A DNA stretch of 64,000 bases. Source: Bemisia tabaci. Taxonomy: Eukaryota; Arthropoda; Insecta; Hemiptera; Aleyrodidae. The translations under genes were made by a program, and so were the position numbers. The stretch lies in assembly GCF_918797505.1 (NCBI RefSeq), contig NC_092798.1, positions 8,631,501-8,695,500 of the forward strand, read 5' to 3'. The notes beneath the pieces are model-generated. The model did no database searches. It was not told the DNA's origin and saw only the letters and a list, made by a program, of their open reading frames with translations. This document shows positions 54,401-63,960 of this stretch, one piece after another (positions within the stretch are counted from its first letter, which is position 1; each line of letters begins with the position of its first letter).

Positions 54401-57400
54401 ACTCAAGCGTAGTTCTTCTTTGAATTGTTCGATACAGATGGAACTGCGGGAGAAAGTAAAATTATACAAAGCTAGGAAACTTGAAGAGGCGCATGCTGCT
54501 GCAGTGGCTGAACAGGACAGAGCGGTACAGGAGGCTCAAAAAGCTGCAGAAATGGCGAATACACTCATCAAACAATACAGGTGAATACTCGCATTTTCTT
54601 CATCATCTTCGTCACTCTCCTTTTTTTCCTCCCCAGTTTTCAATCCTGTGTTTCATTTGTCTTCTTCGTCCTCTTACATAAGTGTTAATGGTCATACTGC
54701 TAAGGCCGCTTTAAAATAAACGTATATGAGCGAAAATTTCAAGCAAGCTGACATCTCTGTTGCCGTGCTAAGGAAAAACGTCATAATAGCCTTCAGGCGT
54801 TGCCAAGTTACCTTCAATAAAAAACCGAATTGACTGGGAAAATTATGAATATTTTTTACCGAAATTTTTAGACAATTTTGTACGCAATTTAATCTAAAAT
54901 ATCTGAAAATTTCAAAGAAAAATGTGCATGAATGTTGTCAAAAATACATAATTTATCAAGGGAAATTTTACAACTCTCGAATGTTCATACGGCGTTCTTC
55001 CTTAGCACGGCAGTCCGGCCCTCGGGTGCCGGGTAAGGAAGCGATTCAATGTTCCCTCGAATAGTTTACCTATTAAATTTAATCGAGCGGAGGCGAGTTG
55101 AAAAATGGCAATGCCGTGAGTGCAAAATTTAATACGTCTTAAATCAGTTGAGTTCTTTTTCGATTTTTCATAACCTCACAATCGAGTATTCTATTAATCG
55201 ACGTAAAAAACTTTGAAAGCGTGTAAAAACTGTTTCTTCATTAACGATTACCCAAAAGCAGTGGCGTGGCGTGCTTTGCGATATATCGATTGATCTGCCG
55301 TTTAAACCTATGGAAAAGAATCGATAAACATGTTGTTCGTAACGAACGCCTTAATAATCGATTCTTTGCCATAGCTTCAAATGGGAAAATATCGATAATC
55401 GATTGTTCACGCCACGCCACTGCCCAAAATTTAAATGAGATGCGCTTGAAATGAGCCCGGATTTTGGAAAATTGCTCATTTGAGATGTCCTTTCGTCCAG
55501 AAGTATTTCAACAGAAACGGATCATTTGAAGTATGCTATGGATCTCGGTATTTTTGCTTCGATTAAACGGGTGAACCATAGATCTACAGAGTAGTGAATG
55601 GAGATGTTGCATGTGTGAGGAATTTGCGATTTGACTGTTGATTCTTATGTATAAGTTCGCGAGAAACACGATGGTGCCACTAGTTCTCTCTGAAATCAAC
55701 TCCTAAGCTCAAAAAAAGCTCTCAAGTTAAGGCCAAAATGGAGGGGATATCCCACGCTATCCTGAGAGTCCACCTCTACATCAAAACGAAACTCTCCATG
55801 CAAAGATAGGGAGCAAATACATTAGCAGGGTTGCCGTGTTCTCAGTTTTGGAGTCCCCAAATAAAGTGACAGCCCTGCCAATGTATTTGCTTCCTATCTT
55901 TGCATGAAGAGTTTGTTTTGATGTAGAGGTGGACTCTCAGGATAGCGTGGGATATCCCCTCCATTTTGGCCTCACTTTTCAGAGCTTTTTTCGAGCTTGG
56001 GAGTTGATTTCAGAGAGAACCAGTGGGACCATCGTGTTTCTAGCGAACTTTTACATAAGAATCAACAGTTAAATCTTGAAATTCCTCACACATGCAACAT
56101 CTCCATTGATCTTTTGAGTAGTGAACAATTCCAAGGCGAGCGACGAATCGTATTGGTTTCAGGCAGGAGGACACGAAATGGATAGAGAGGAAGAAGATGC
56201 AACGGCTGCATTTCATCCTGGAGGAGGAGCAGAGGCTCGAGAGAGAGCGGGCACTCGCCGCGTCCGTCGCCAAAGACATCAACGTCCACCGGGACCCCCG
56301 GCGCCTCCTTCAGCCGACAAAAGTTTGGGAGAAAAGACTCCAAAACTCGGAATCCGACGAAGAAGTTGAGAAACCCACCGTCAAGGATATCGATCAGGTC
56401 AAACATCTGTAAGTATCATCTGAGCCTATTTCAATAAGTGCTGCCATTTTATTTTATCATTAGATTCCGATATAATTTGGAAACATATACCGATTTGCAA
56501 AAGTTCCGAGAAAATTCCGATTTTTTAAAAAATTCCGGGGAATAATTCTGAAAGATGCCCGGACTTAGCTCCGAAGATCGTCTTTGATCAAAAAGTCCCT
56601 TAATTTGAGCAAACAAATCGTCAAGCTGGCGAAAAACCGCAGATTTCGAGGAAATTCCGAAAATAGCTTAAAATTCCTGAGATTCAGACGATTCCAGGTA
56701 AAGCTCCGATTGTTTTAAAAGTTCCGAATTTCGGAATTAATTCCGGGAAATGGCAGCACTGATTGATATTGCGTTTCTAACTTTTGAAGGGAGAATGGGG
56801 TTTTATATCAATACTAGAGGTCTGTGGCCGCTACAGCTACGCGGCCGCCAACCTTTGAAAAAAACTAAACGTAAAACGTGGAACAACTATGTTCAAGTTC
56901 AGCGAAAATTGTAGTACACAATGTCTTACAGGTAGTAGCACTGAATATATTGGTATGGAGTGAGCCAAGTGCTAGAAATAATGTAACATTTTCTTCAAAA
57001 AAAAAAAAAAACACTCACATTTTATTAATAAACTTTGACCAAAGCTTTTCGAAGCAATTACGCTTCATCGTCAGGGACTCGAAAGTATAAATCACAAAAG
57101 CCATAATTTAGGTAATTTCAGACAAGGTAACAGATTTCAGTGGTAACAAACACAGCAATGTATGCTTAGTACCTATAATTAGGGGATATAAGGTACTAAG
57201 CATAAATTGACGTGTTTCGATTATTGAGGTGTTTTGATCTGTTAATTGTTACCACTGAAATCTGTTACCTTGTTTGAAATTACGTAAATTACGGCCTTTG
57301 TGATTTATACTTTGCGGCCCTGACGATGAAGTGCAATTGCTTCGAAAAGCTTCGGTCAAAGTTTATTAATAAAATGTGAGTGTTTTTTTTTTTTTTTTTT

Positions 57401-60221
57401 TTAAAGAAAATGTTACATTATTTCTAGCACTTGGCTACACTCCATACCAACTATGTTCAAGTTTTTTAAAGAGATGAATGGATTAAAAACCTACGGGTGC
57501 AGTGCACCCGAAAAAAAGCGTATATTTATCTCTGATTGCAACGTTATGCTCCTCTTTTATGTTTTTTTTAAATTTTTATATATTTTTTTTAATAAATGAT
57601 TTAAAAAACAACATACAGTTTTTTTTGAAAAGTTTCCTCAAATTTACCTAAATGATATCAATTAAAAGTATCGAAAATTTCGACGTAATATTTACTTTCG
57701 TTCCATTTTCTTCAATGTAACAAAAAAAATATAATAAATAAAGATAATTTCATCTGAGTTTCTGAATCGTTACCATGAGGATACATATTTTCCCTTTCAT
57801 TATGATAAAAACTGGAGCTGAAAGTCAAGAATGATGATAAGCAGTCCTACAACATTCCTACAGTCTTGTAGGCGCTAGTGCGTGTCTCACGCCAACTGAC
57901 CGACTGTTTAGCGCAATGCGAGAAGTATTCATGCAGTCTTGTAGGCGCTGATATGGGCTTAACGCCGACCGCACTGTTTAGCGCAATGCGTGAAGTATTC
58001 CTAAAGTCTTACAGGCGCCAGTATACGTTTAATGCTGGCCGCACTGTGTTTGGCGCGATTATTCGAACTCGCGTTAGAGTAATCGCGGCATCGAATAATA
58101 GGGCTTCAAAAACCTATGTTGCGTTTAGAGGCCGCAGGGAATTCCAACGTTGCCTCGTTTCTCCCGATTAAATATTTTTTCCGAGAGAAGTTAGGAAAGT
58201 CCTTCATACACACGACAATTATTCAATCTTTTCACTTCATTTATCAACAGATGGTACTAGGGGGCTATGGCTCCTGGCCGCTTCGCGGCTCAACCCCCAG
58301 AAGGCGCTCCGCGCTCTCTTAGGCCCGCTTCAAAAAAAGAACGACCCAAAAAAATGATATGATTATCATACCCGACTCTCATTTGTCTAATCTCCCGCCG
58401 ACCCGAATCAATTGGACCAATAAAAATTCAATAAAGAAATCGGCATTTATTTTAAACTTTACGCCAAGACTGGAACCAAATGGAACAAATGGATCGGAGC
58501 GTTCCGTCGCTTTTGGATAGTCTGCAGCAGAAGGAGCATACCTTTGATTCACTTACCTCACCTTCTAACGGACCAAGATTCAACATTTCCTGCTTAGCTC
58601 AATTTTCCGCTAAATTTTAAATTCCCGCTATTTTTCAATAAATCCCATTCTGAAAATCTGCTTTCTCCCGCACTGGATTGAGGGGGAACCGAAGTGCCCC
58701 CAGATTCGGCGAGCCCCGGGGGGGTTTTCCAGGCCCACTCCCAGGTATCAGATACCAATCGCGGCCCGGTCCGAGTGGAACGTCCCCGGGCATCGCTGTC
58801 CGGGGACCTCGGTCCGGGAGTGTGAATGGTTATGTGGGTTTGGCCTATGACGGTAGGCCCGCCAAACACTAACGACACTCCCCTTGAGATGCATCCGCAC
58901 TACGCATCCCCTTTTGTCCGAGTTTAATTCCCACCCAACGGTCAGCCTACGGCCATTACCTCGTCAGGCGAGAGGGCCCCCCGCAGCAGTGTCCAGCCGG
59001 ACCCCACCCTCATAGGAGCACCCCGTTGCCTCCGGAGTACCTAACCCCCGCCAGGAGGGATTTAAACCTCCCAGCAGCTCTGAGGATGGGAATCCGTACC
59101 CCGAGGGGTCCGTCGGCACTGGAGCCTCTGAAGCGGAAAGGTTACCTCCCGTGGATGTGTGGGGGATTCCAGGTGGCACCCGGCCAGGACTCCAAGGAGT
59201 CCTGTGTTACGCCGGCGCTCCGAGTCCTACCCACTGCACCCATGGGACTCAGACTTCGCAGCGCCCCTCCCTACGAGTAGCGAGCGACGCGGCCGGCCAA
59301 CCCCATCCGAAGCACTAGTCAACTTTGACTTGCTCCTCCGGTCCGGCCCGCTTTCAGCCCCCGCCAACCACCAGGGCCGGATGCGCGGACTCAAGGTCCG
59401 CATTCCGGGATCCTGGGGGGCGCGGGAATCACGAAACCAGACACGTCAACGATCCCGCTTGATCTGCCGCCGCGTTGCCGCCGCGACAGGATGTGGGCTA
59501 ACGACCGAGGACGCAGGCACAGTGGAGCGGCAACATCAGGGGATGCCTATCCCGCCAAAAGGCGGGAGGAGGAAACCCGAGAAAGTCACCGAGGTGGCAG
59601 TCTACGGGGTCGAAGGGTAGCCGACTATCTCTAGCAATTTGCCGGCTAACTCGGGTACGGGGGAGCGTCAAACCCCAGATCCACAGACAGATCCCCTGCG
59701 TTAAGTGGCAGACCTGTTAATGTATTTCCTCCCTATATTTGCTTATAGAATTGGTCTTGATATGGAAAGGGAACCTCAGAGTCGCATGGGATATCCCCTC
59801 GATTACCACCTCAACTTTGAGATCTCTTTTTGAGCTTTGGAACTGATTTCACAGAAAACCGGTGGCACCATCGTGTTTCTTGCAAAATTTCACGTAGGGT
59901 ATCAGTGCTTGAATCGCAAATATCTAACACATGCAAGAGATCTATTGTGGCTAGAACTGAAATAATGCATGTGATCATTTAGAAGGAGTATTTACTCAGT
60001 GAAAGGCGAATTTGGTAAAGAAAATCATTCCCTCAAAAATTCCTTTTTTTGGCATCAAAGATCAAACCATAAATTACAGTACGCTAACTTCAATTTTCAA
60101 AATTTCAACTACAGGTCCCTTTTTCGAATCGAATCACGTTAATTCAGGAGTGATGACTACATTTTTTTTTGTTGTGCCTTTTTGTTTCAGTGGTATCCCA
60201 GAGTGGCGATTGGGATTGTAA
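43981..60221 (+). CDS. CCDC112: CCDC112, coiled-coil centrosomal/centriolar-satellite protein (10 exons, 468 aa)
   Basis: Exons: 43981-44147, 45232-45341, 46284-46359, 47666-47816, 49663-49834, 51316-51530, 53502-53597, 54438-54580, 56163-56408, 60191-60221. All junctions are GT/AG, all phases fit and the sum is 469 codons. Family marks are GGHSGGWTDEDHEVFLRLR (about residues 190-208), HESWYQEYCALK then INDWRESQ (about 235-262), long charged coiled coil (about 290-420), RDPRRLLQPTKVW (about 419-431) and the short last exon ending IPEWRLGL, equivalent to the vertebrate IP-W-G ending. Length fits vertebrate CCDC112 (about 450 residues). The vertebrate protein is associated with centrosomes and centriolar satellites; its molecular role is little known. 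The ATG is the first in a frame open from 43,981, preceded by an A-rich leader. Exon 5 starts right at the edge of a MITE. Introns are full of nested repeats. AATAAA occurs at 60,565. Confidence 0.9.
44750..44910. mobile_element. hAT-like GGATCC-type MITE in CCDC112 intron 1
   Basis: It starts CAGAGGCGTATCCAGCAATT, with ACAATCGATTCTTG and CCAAGAATCGAT pairing inside, and CAATGTTGCCAATTG near the right end. The right terminus is decayed, so no target-site duplication can be read. Confidence 0.6.
45434..45472. repeat. Poly(A) tract of about 39 bases
   Basis: An uninterrupted A run in CCDC112 intron 2. No retroposon body is recognisable upstream; the length may be an assembly estimate. Confidence 0.8.
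45535..45930. mobile_element. MITE with GGAACTATNTGCA termini
   Basis: ATGCTTGGAACTATATGCAA, AAAGATGGG and GACTAGGTCGTCAGTCTTTA lead to a right half ending CACATAGTTCCTTTTAGCAT and CGTCCAAC. The same layout (GTGCTCGGNCCATAAG, TAACTC, GAGCCC) recurs at 51.7 kb. Confidence 0.6.
46900..47154. mobile_element. Palindromic element with TCGACGGTGAAA termini
   Basis: TCGACGGTGAAACTACCAAA and its complement bound the element, with ACCACGTATCTCGTTTGCGG arms. It is the sister of 21,652-21,891; in both, the right arm has CTGCGACGTCGCAAACCGAG. It lies in CCDC112 intron 3. Confidence 0.7.
48305..48385. repeat. Short palindrome of the GGAACTATGTGCA family
   Basis: GGCCGTATTTATGCTAAAAG and its complement (ACTTTTAGCATAAATACGTCC) enclose AACTATGTGCACAAGG. 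It looks like a minimal deletion form of the 45.5-kb element. Confidence 0.55.
49401..49659. mobile_element. MITE abutting the splice acceptor of CCDC112 exon 5
   Basis: CGGGCTGATTGTTGAAACTG at the left pairs with the right end TCAATTTCAACAATCAGC. CAG is present at 49,398-49,400 and again at 49,660-49,662, as a 3-bp duplication would leave. Exon 5 starts at 49,663, so the MITE provides the whole pyrimidine-rich stretch (CTTTGTCTATCGCTTTGTCT). Confidence 0.75.
50152..50420. mobile_element. Further copy of the GGGCTGATTATTGAAATTGA MITE
   Basis: The left end GGATGATTATTTTTGATGGA is decayed; the right end TTGTCTATCAACTTCAATAA is clear. The inner block TTGGTAGAGGCGGGTGGTTG matches the other copies. 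It lies in CCDC112 intron 5. Confidence 0.65.
51031..51291. mobile_element. CCTTAGCACGGCAG-type MITE in CCDC112 intron 5
   Basis: TTCTGCTGTGCTGACTGCTG at the left is a decayed terminus; the right end is ATCCTTCCTTAGCACGGCAG. It stops 25 bp before exon 6. Confidence 0.65.
51693..52858. mobile_element. Block of nested MITEs in CCDC112 intron 6
   Basis: Termini of the GGAACTATGTGCA family occur at 51,703, 51,955, 52,615, 52,735 and 52,856. A GGGCGACGAATTG-type palindrome begins at 52,046 and ends at 52,614. Inside it, about 52,078-52,508 is a further element bounded by ACTGAAAAAAAAAATCTCGG and TTTTTTTCAGTG, with TAA on both sides and many GGTAAAATTACC-like internal repeats. The order of bounds gives at least three layers of insertion. 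Confidence 0.65.
53755..53995. repeat. Minisatellite of 8/16-bp CTGGAAAA-type units
   Basis: Units alternate as AAACTGGAAAACTGGG, with GACTGGAA variants at the left end. The minus-strand open frame of about 170 codons across it, rich in S, F, P, V and Q, is a product of the repeat. It lies in CCDC112 intron 7. Confidence 0.9.
54760..55013. mobile_element. CCTTAGCACGGCAG-type MITE, complete copy
   Basis: TTGCCGTGCTAAGGAAAAAC at the left pairs with TTCTTCCTTAGCACGGCAG at the right; GCGTTGCCAAGTTACC and GGAAATTTTACAACTCTCGAATG form the next layer. It lies in CCDC112 intron 8. Confidence 0.75.
55259..55422. mobile_element. hAT-like MITE, 164 bp, with 8-bp TSD
   Basis: CAGTGGCGTGGCGTGCTTTG pairs with GTTCACGCCACGCCACTG. 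The flanks are CCCAAAAG (55,251-55,258) and CCCAAAAT (55,423-55,430), an 8-bp duplication with one change. It lies in CCDC112 intron 8. Confidence 0.8.
55596..56107. mobile_element. Long palindromic MITE, complete copy
   Basis: AATGGAGATGTTGCATGTGT and its complement bound arms of about 240 bp. It is the same family as 27,730-28,279 but lacks that copy's extra central direct repeat. It ends 55 bp before CCDC112 exon 9. Confidence 0.8.
56437..56765. mobile_element. Possible MITE with AGTGCTGCCATTT termini
   Basis: TAAGTGCTGCCATTTTATTT and GGAAATGGCAGCACTGAT face each other across about 300 bp filled with TTCCGA- and GATTTTT-type motifs. The inner arms pair poorly. Confidence 0.45.
56950..57446. 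mobile_element. Foldback element of unknown family in CCDC112 intron 9
   Basis: TTGGTATGGAGTGAGCCAAG, TGACCAAAGCTTTTCGAAGC, TTATTAATAAACTTTG and AGGTAACAGATTTCAGTGGT pair with their complements in 57,238-57,446; the loop is 57,146-57,237. A/T runs lie at the same place in each arm. The repeated GACGATGAAG...GCTTCGAAAAGCTT block resembles conserved 3' ends of some retroelements, but I cannot assign it. Confidence 0.65.
57855..58075. repeat. Tandem repeat, about three 74-bp units, of the GGCGCC family
   Basis: CAGTCTTGTAGGCGCTAGTG, CAGTCTTGTAGGCGCTGATA and AAGTCTTACAGGCGCCAGTA occur at 57,860, 57,934 and 58,008, separated by GTTTAGCGCAATGCG-GAAGTATTC. The words GCGCAATGCGTGAAGTAT and TGTAGGCGC are those of the palindromic copies at 21.3, 22.1, 24.4 and 26.4 kb. 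Confidence 0.75.
58256..58335. repeat. GC-rich dispersed repeat, second copy
   Basis: GGGGGCTATGGCTCCTGGCC, CGCTTCGCGGCTCAACCCCC and GGCGCTCCGCGCTCTCTTAG match the fragment at 35,945-36,060. Confidence 0.55.
58640..59695. mobile_element. GC-rich block of about 1 kb, probable 5' part of a retroelement
   Basis: Base composition changes sharply to GC-rich near 58,660 and back near 59,695. Open frames of 64-153 codons run on both strands, rich in R, P and G, as expected of any GC-rich DNA; none shows a domain I know. Such blocks are typical of 5' UTR/ORF1 leaders of some LINEs, but there is no RT, endonuclease or LTR to confirm it. It lies in CCDC112 intron 9 and is followed at once by a half MITE. 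Confidence 0.35.
59705..59946. mobile_element. Half copy of the GGAGATGTTGCATGTGTG MITE
   Basis: Only the right arm remains: AATGTATTTCCTCCCTATAT, GATATGGAAAGGGAACCTCA, ATGGGATATCCCCTC, CACCATCGTGTTTCTTGC and ACACATGCAAGAGATCTATT. It begins beside the GC-rich block. Confidence 0.65.
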
Positions 60222-61124
60222 GCTGTGTAGTGTCAACGCCGCTGTCTGAATCAAGAATTCAAAATTGCCATAAAATCCAGACACCTCAATACCCCCGTTA
60301 CACTGTCAGTAGGAAAAGAATGTGGCTTTTCTTGGCAGGCACGTAGCAAGGATTTTGTTTCTAGGGTGGAGGAATTACGCTGGGTGAGAGAGATCCAAGC
60401 CCCCCTCCAAAATAAGGGGGGTCAATCATTCTAGATAGAAACTAGCAAAAACATTCGCCGCTGTATCAAAAGCCACTAAATGAATTTGTTAAAATAACTT
60501 ATTGCTTGAAAAAAGAAAATTTATTCTCTATACAACAACCGTTTAATATCTTTTTTACATAAAAAATAAAATGTATTGTCATCTACAAATTAAAAGAGTT
60601 TGCCATTACCGTGGATGTTCCTTTACATCCTTTCATCTCTAATACCCAGAGCAGGTTCTCAGGTACAGCATTGATTTATTCTGCGCCCCCAGAATCAGGT
60701 CATCATAGTCAGGAATAGCAGTCCAAATAGCACAGAAATATAGAAATATTGAAATGGAATTTCGTTTATTGCAATTATAATGCAATTTTTTCCCTGATGT
60801 AATTGCAATATTTTAACATCATTTGGTCAATAAGTGCCGATTTCAAACGATTACCAAATTGAGCACCATACCGGGATGGGATAAAGAATCGCTCGTAACA
60901 CATCATAACTTGCTGTTCTAAAGTAAGGGGTCCCTGTTTGAAATTGTAGATATTTATTGGGGCTGTGCTTTCCTCTCTGGTCCCCTGGGGAGGTCAAGAG
61001 GTCATGACTCCCCAAAATTTGTTTCCTTCAATGATTCGGACAACAGCCCGAAATAGATCATTTTAACTCAATAACTGAAAAAAATATAGAGGATCGATAT
61101 TATTTGCCGACCCCGTAGTGTCAG
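60222..61124. other. 3' flank of CCDC112 and intergenic sequence
   Basis: A candidate poly(A) signal AATAAA is at 60,565-60,570. No further gene or shared repeat was recognised. Confidence 0.4.
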
Positions 61125-61490
61125 AAAGATAGGCATTTTGCAGTGCAATGAACCATTGGAACTTCTTTCAATTTTACACTGGAAAAAAGTCGCTTGGATT
61201 TAGAATCCAGACTCATAATAATATTGACAAGAAAAAATACTCTTGATTCAATCCGACTTTTCCTTGATTCGAAGAGCCGAACGTTTTGATTTAGGCGGAT
61301 TTCTTTTGATTCAAGCAAAAATTCTGACTGAATCAAGAGTATTTTTTCTTGTCATAATGTTTTTAAGAGTCTGGACTCTAGATCCAAGCTACTTTTTTTC
61401 CAGTGTATTGCAATTAATTTCAATAGGATGTGTTCCGTCAAACAGTGTATAGGCAACTACACAACACTTCGAAGCAGTAACAATAATTTT
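61125..61490. repeat. Dispersed repeat interrupted by a MITE
   Basis: The flanks 61,125-61,176 and 61,406-61,490 match 10,570-10,730 (GAAAGATAGGCA, AGGCAACTACACAACACTTC, GCAGTAACAATAAT). The MITE between them is absent from the 10.6-kb copy, an empty site in paralogous form. Confidence 0.65.
61177..61405. mobile_element. Tc1/mariner-like MITE, 229 bp, TA target-site duplication
   Basis: CACTGGAAAAAAGTCGCTTG and CAAGCTACTTTTTTTCCAGTG are inverted repeats. TA flanks both ends (61,175-61,176; 61,406-61,407). Inner arms GACAAGAAAAAATACTCTTG pair with their complement. It is a sister of 14,494-14,717. Confidence 0.8.
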
Positions 61491-61708
61491 ATTATGTAAT
61501 TGCACTTTGTTGCAATCTGTGCTACTTGAGAGGCGGAAACTTTCTGTAATTATCTTTCATCACTCCTTCAAAAGATATGAAGGAGGGGCGAAAGACTGTG
61601 TTTTATCTGCAACGAAAGTTTCAGTTCACACTCTGCAACTGTCCTCTCGGCTTGTGTGATTTTAAGTCATCCTCGAGAAAGGAACGTTTATTTTCATCTT
61701 TACTGTTA

Positions 61709-61960
61709 TTACAGCACGAGTAATTTCTTCACTGTCCTCGCCTGACATTCAAATGTTTTTTTTTCTCTATCTACGTACATTTCCACCAGATCTAAATCAT
61801 AAAACTGACTGATCGGGTCGTTTTCTGCGCGACACCACTGCCGCATCTTCATAATACGAACAGTTGAGAGTCGTAATTGATTCACATACTTCAAGCAGGT
61901 CGTCAAGAGCTATGGGATCTAAACGGTGTCTCCGCCATTCTTGAATAAACTGTTGAGTAT
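61709..61960 (-). CDS. Possible terminal exon(s) of an unrecognised minus-strand gene
   Basis: One frame, from a possible acceptor at 61,888, reads YVNQLRLSTVRIMKMRQWCR and on to a stop at 61,709; a minus-strand AATAAA follows at 61,687-61,692. The overlapping frame, from an acceptor CTCAACAG near 61,952, reads FIQEWRRHRLDPIALDDLLE and could splice at GTATGT or run on to a stop near 61,800. Both look protein-like; only one need be real. I do not recognise either. Upstream exons would lie to the right, where I see none. Confidence 0.3.
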
Positions 61961-62040
61961 GATGTTAACTTAAGAAATGTGCGCACATCCAAAAGAGGAC
62001 ACTCACATTTTTCATACGTTCAATTCCCGGGCCTCTCTAC

Positions 62041-62209
62041 CAGTGGCGTGGCGTGCTTTGCGATGTATCGATTAATCTACCATTTAAACCTGTGAAAAAG
62101 GATCGATAAAGAGGGTGTTCACAACGAACACCTTAATAATCGATTCTTTTCCATAGCTTCAAATGAGGAAATATCGATCGATACTCGATCACTACACGCC
62201 TCGTCACTG
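62041..62209. mobile_element. hAT-like MITE, 169 bp, with 8-bp TSD
   Basis: CAGTGGCGTGGCGTGCTTTG at the left and CACTACACGCCTCGTCACTG at the right. The flanks CTCTCTAC (62,033-62,040) and CCCTCTAC (62,210-62,217) differ at one base. It is the same family as 34,120 and 55,259. Confidence 0.8.
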
Positions 62210-62277
62210 CCCTCTACCACCATTCAGCCGTCCTAAGGAAAAATGCAGTGTGAGTATTCGCACGTTGCCGTATTTCA

Positions 62278-62421
62278 ATGGCGAGGCGTGAATGATCGAT
62301 TATCGATATTTCCCCATTTGAAGCTACAGTGAAGAATCGATTATTAAGGTGTTTGATGTTTTTCCGTAGGTTCTAATGGCAGATCAATCGATGTGTCGCA
62401 ATGCACGCCACGCCACCGCCA
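62278..62421. mobile_element. CAGTGGCGTGGCG-type MITE, decayed, opposite orientation
   Basis: ATGGCGAGGCGTGAATGATC at the left and GCACGCCACGCCACCGCC at the right, with ATTATCGATATTTCCCC and AATCGATTATTAAGGTGT inside. The right end abuts the next MITE. Confidence 0.6.
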
Positions 62422-62656
62422 CACAGTGGATCGAGTCAATAGGAGAGGGTCGGACACAATTTGGAAACTTTAAACGCTTATAACTCCGTCTATACAAAAC
62501 ATTGAGGTTCTGAAAGAGGTTCCATTGGTTTCACTGTAAAATTTTCTTCCTTAAGCACCCCTTGAAATTTAAAATGTGACGAAATAAACATCAAAATTTG
62601 CAGTTTTAGTTAAAAATTTCACGTCCGACCTCTCTTACTGACTCGATCCAGTGTGC
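62422..62656. mobile_element. MITE with CACAGTGGATCGAGTCAATA terminus
   Basis: CACAGTGGATCGAGTCAATA pairs with TACTGACTCGATCCAGTGTG. AGGTCGGAC and AAATTTCACG blocks as at 15,086 and 30,702. Confidence 0.75.
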
Positions 62657-63680
62657 GTCATTTCTACCTTCAAAATATGTATTTTTGAGATATCATTAAA
62701 ATGTCCCCTCGGCATTTTGATATGCACCGAATGAACAGACCGAGTTCAGTAGAAAAAGCTTTTTTTTCACGAGGAGTCTTCACTCTTCACATTGTATACT
62801 TTTTTCCCCGTTCCGTTTTAAAATTTGAATTTGAATGGATTGAGGAGATTTGTTTGTTTATTCTAGGTAAAGAATATCAAATTTTCTGCACAATAAATTA
62901 TTTTTATGGAAATTTTTAGTAACATCACTGCGCTTTCCTGAATGCAAAAAGAGCTGAATCAATTAAGGTTAAAAAACCAAGTGTATCTCACCTCGTACAC
63001 TTTACGAAGTTTGTAACAGGTCGCGAGCTAGTTGGTCCATTTATGTTAGGTTTTCTTGCGTCACTCTTTTTGGGCAAACCTGATGTTCCTGATCGTCGGT
63101 CGGTGAAAAAAATTGACCGGCGACATGAGAAGTTTGGGATACCTAACAAACACCGTGGCATGAAATTCTCGCAGAATATTCTTCACATAGAGAAGGTATA
63201 ATCACCGAAGTGTTAAAGAAATAAACGAAGTGTACAGTAGTTTGATTTGTTGGCGTTTATTGACTCCCGTAGAAAATTAAATATGACAGGAAGTCTGCAA
63301 CACCACAAACCAATTCCTGCAGTTTCACAATCGATATTTGATTCGATTATATTGTGGTGTTTAGCTTCATTTCGCGCAACTAACTAGACCCCCTCTCTTT
63401 CGCTTGCCAAAACGATTTGGTCTTAAACTCGATCCAAATTGTTAATGAAATCCCCTCCCCCAAGGAAAAAATCTTATAAATTGACTTTTCCAAAAAAATT
63501 CATGATTTATGAAAGGACATTCGACAACATTCCAAAATTCATACTGCGCTTTTATTTATCAAACTGCATACTTACCCTTCATCGTGTCTCGCAAAACGCG
63601 TGAAAGAATAGCAGCCTGTATTTCAACCAGTGCATTTTACTGTTCCAACGGAGGTGCGTGGATCAGACCTACCCGGATCT
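62657..63680. other. AT-rich intergenic sequence
   Basis: Nothing coding was recognised. A decayed end of the TCGACGGTGAAA family lies near 63,283-63,335. Confidence 0.35.
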
Positions 63681-63934
63681 CTGGCGTGCTAAGGAAAAAC
63701 GCTGTACAAACATTTAAATATTGCAAAATTTCCTCTCAGACAAAAACCTTTTTTTAAAGAAAGTTATCAATATTTTCCCCTTAATTTTTCAGACACTTTA
63801 GATCAAACCACAAACGAAATGCCTTGAAGAATTGGACGAGAAATATTGAAAACTTTTCCCGGAAATCCGTGATTCGGAAATGGGAAGTAGGCAACGTCTA
63901 AACAATTATTCGGCGTTTTTCCTTAGCACGGTAG
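63681..63934. mobile_element. CCTTAGCACGGCAG-type MITE
   Basis: CTGGCGTGCTAAGGAAAAAC at the left and TTTTTCCTTAGCACGGTAG at the right; the flanks share ATCT. It ends 26 bp before a possible exon. Confidence 0.7.
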
Positions 63935-63960
63935 ATCTTCACTTAATTTTTATAGTGCAG

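Noticed and set aside
56121..56406. Open frames of 82 codons (+) and 106 codons (-) over CCDC112 exon 9
   Set aside because: Both are shadow frames of the real exon, whose frame continues in phase from exon 8.
59159..59620. Open frame of 153 codons in the GC-rich block
   Set aside because: Frames on both strands are open there because stop codons are rare in GC-rich DNA; no motif and no splice context.
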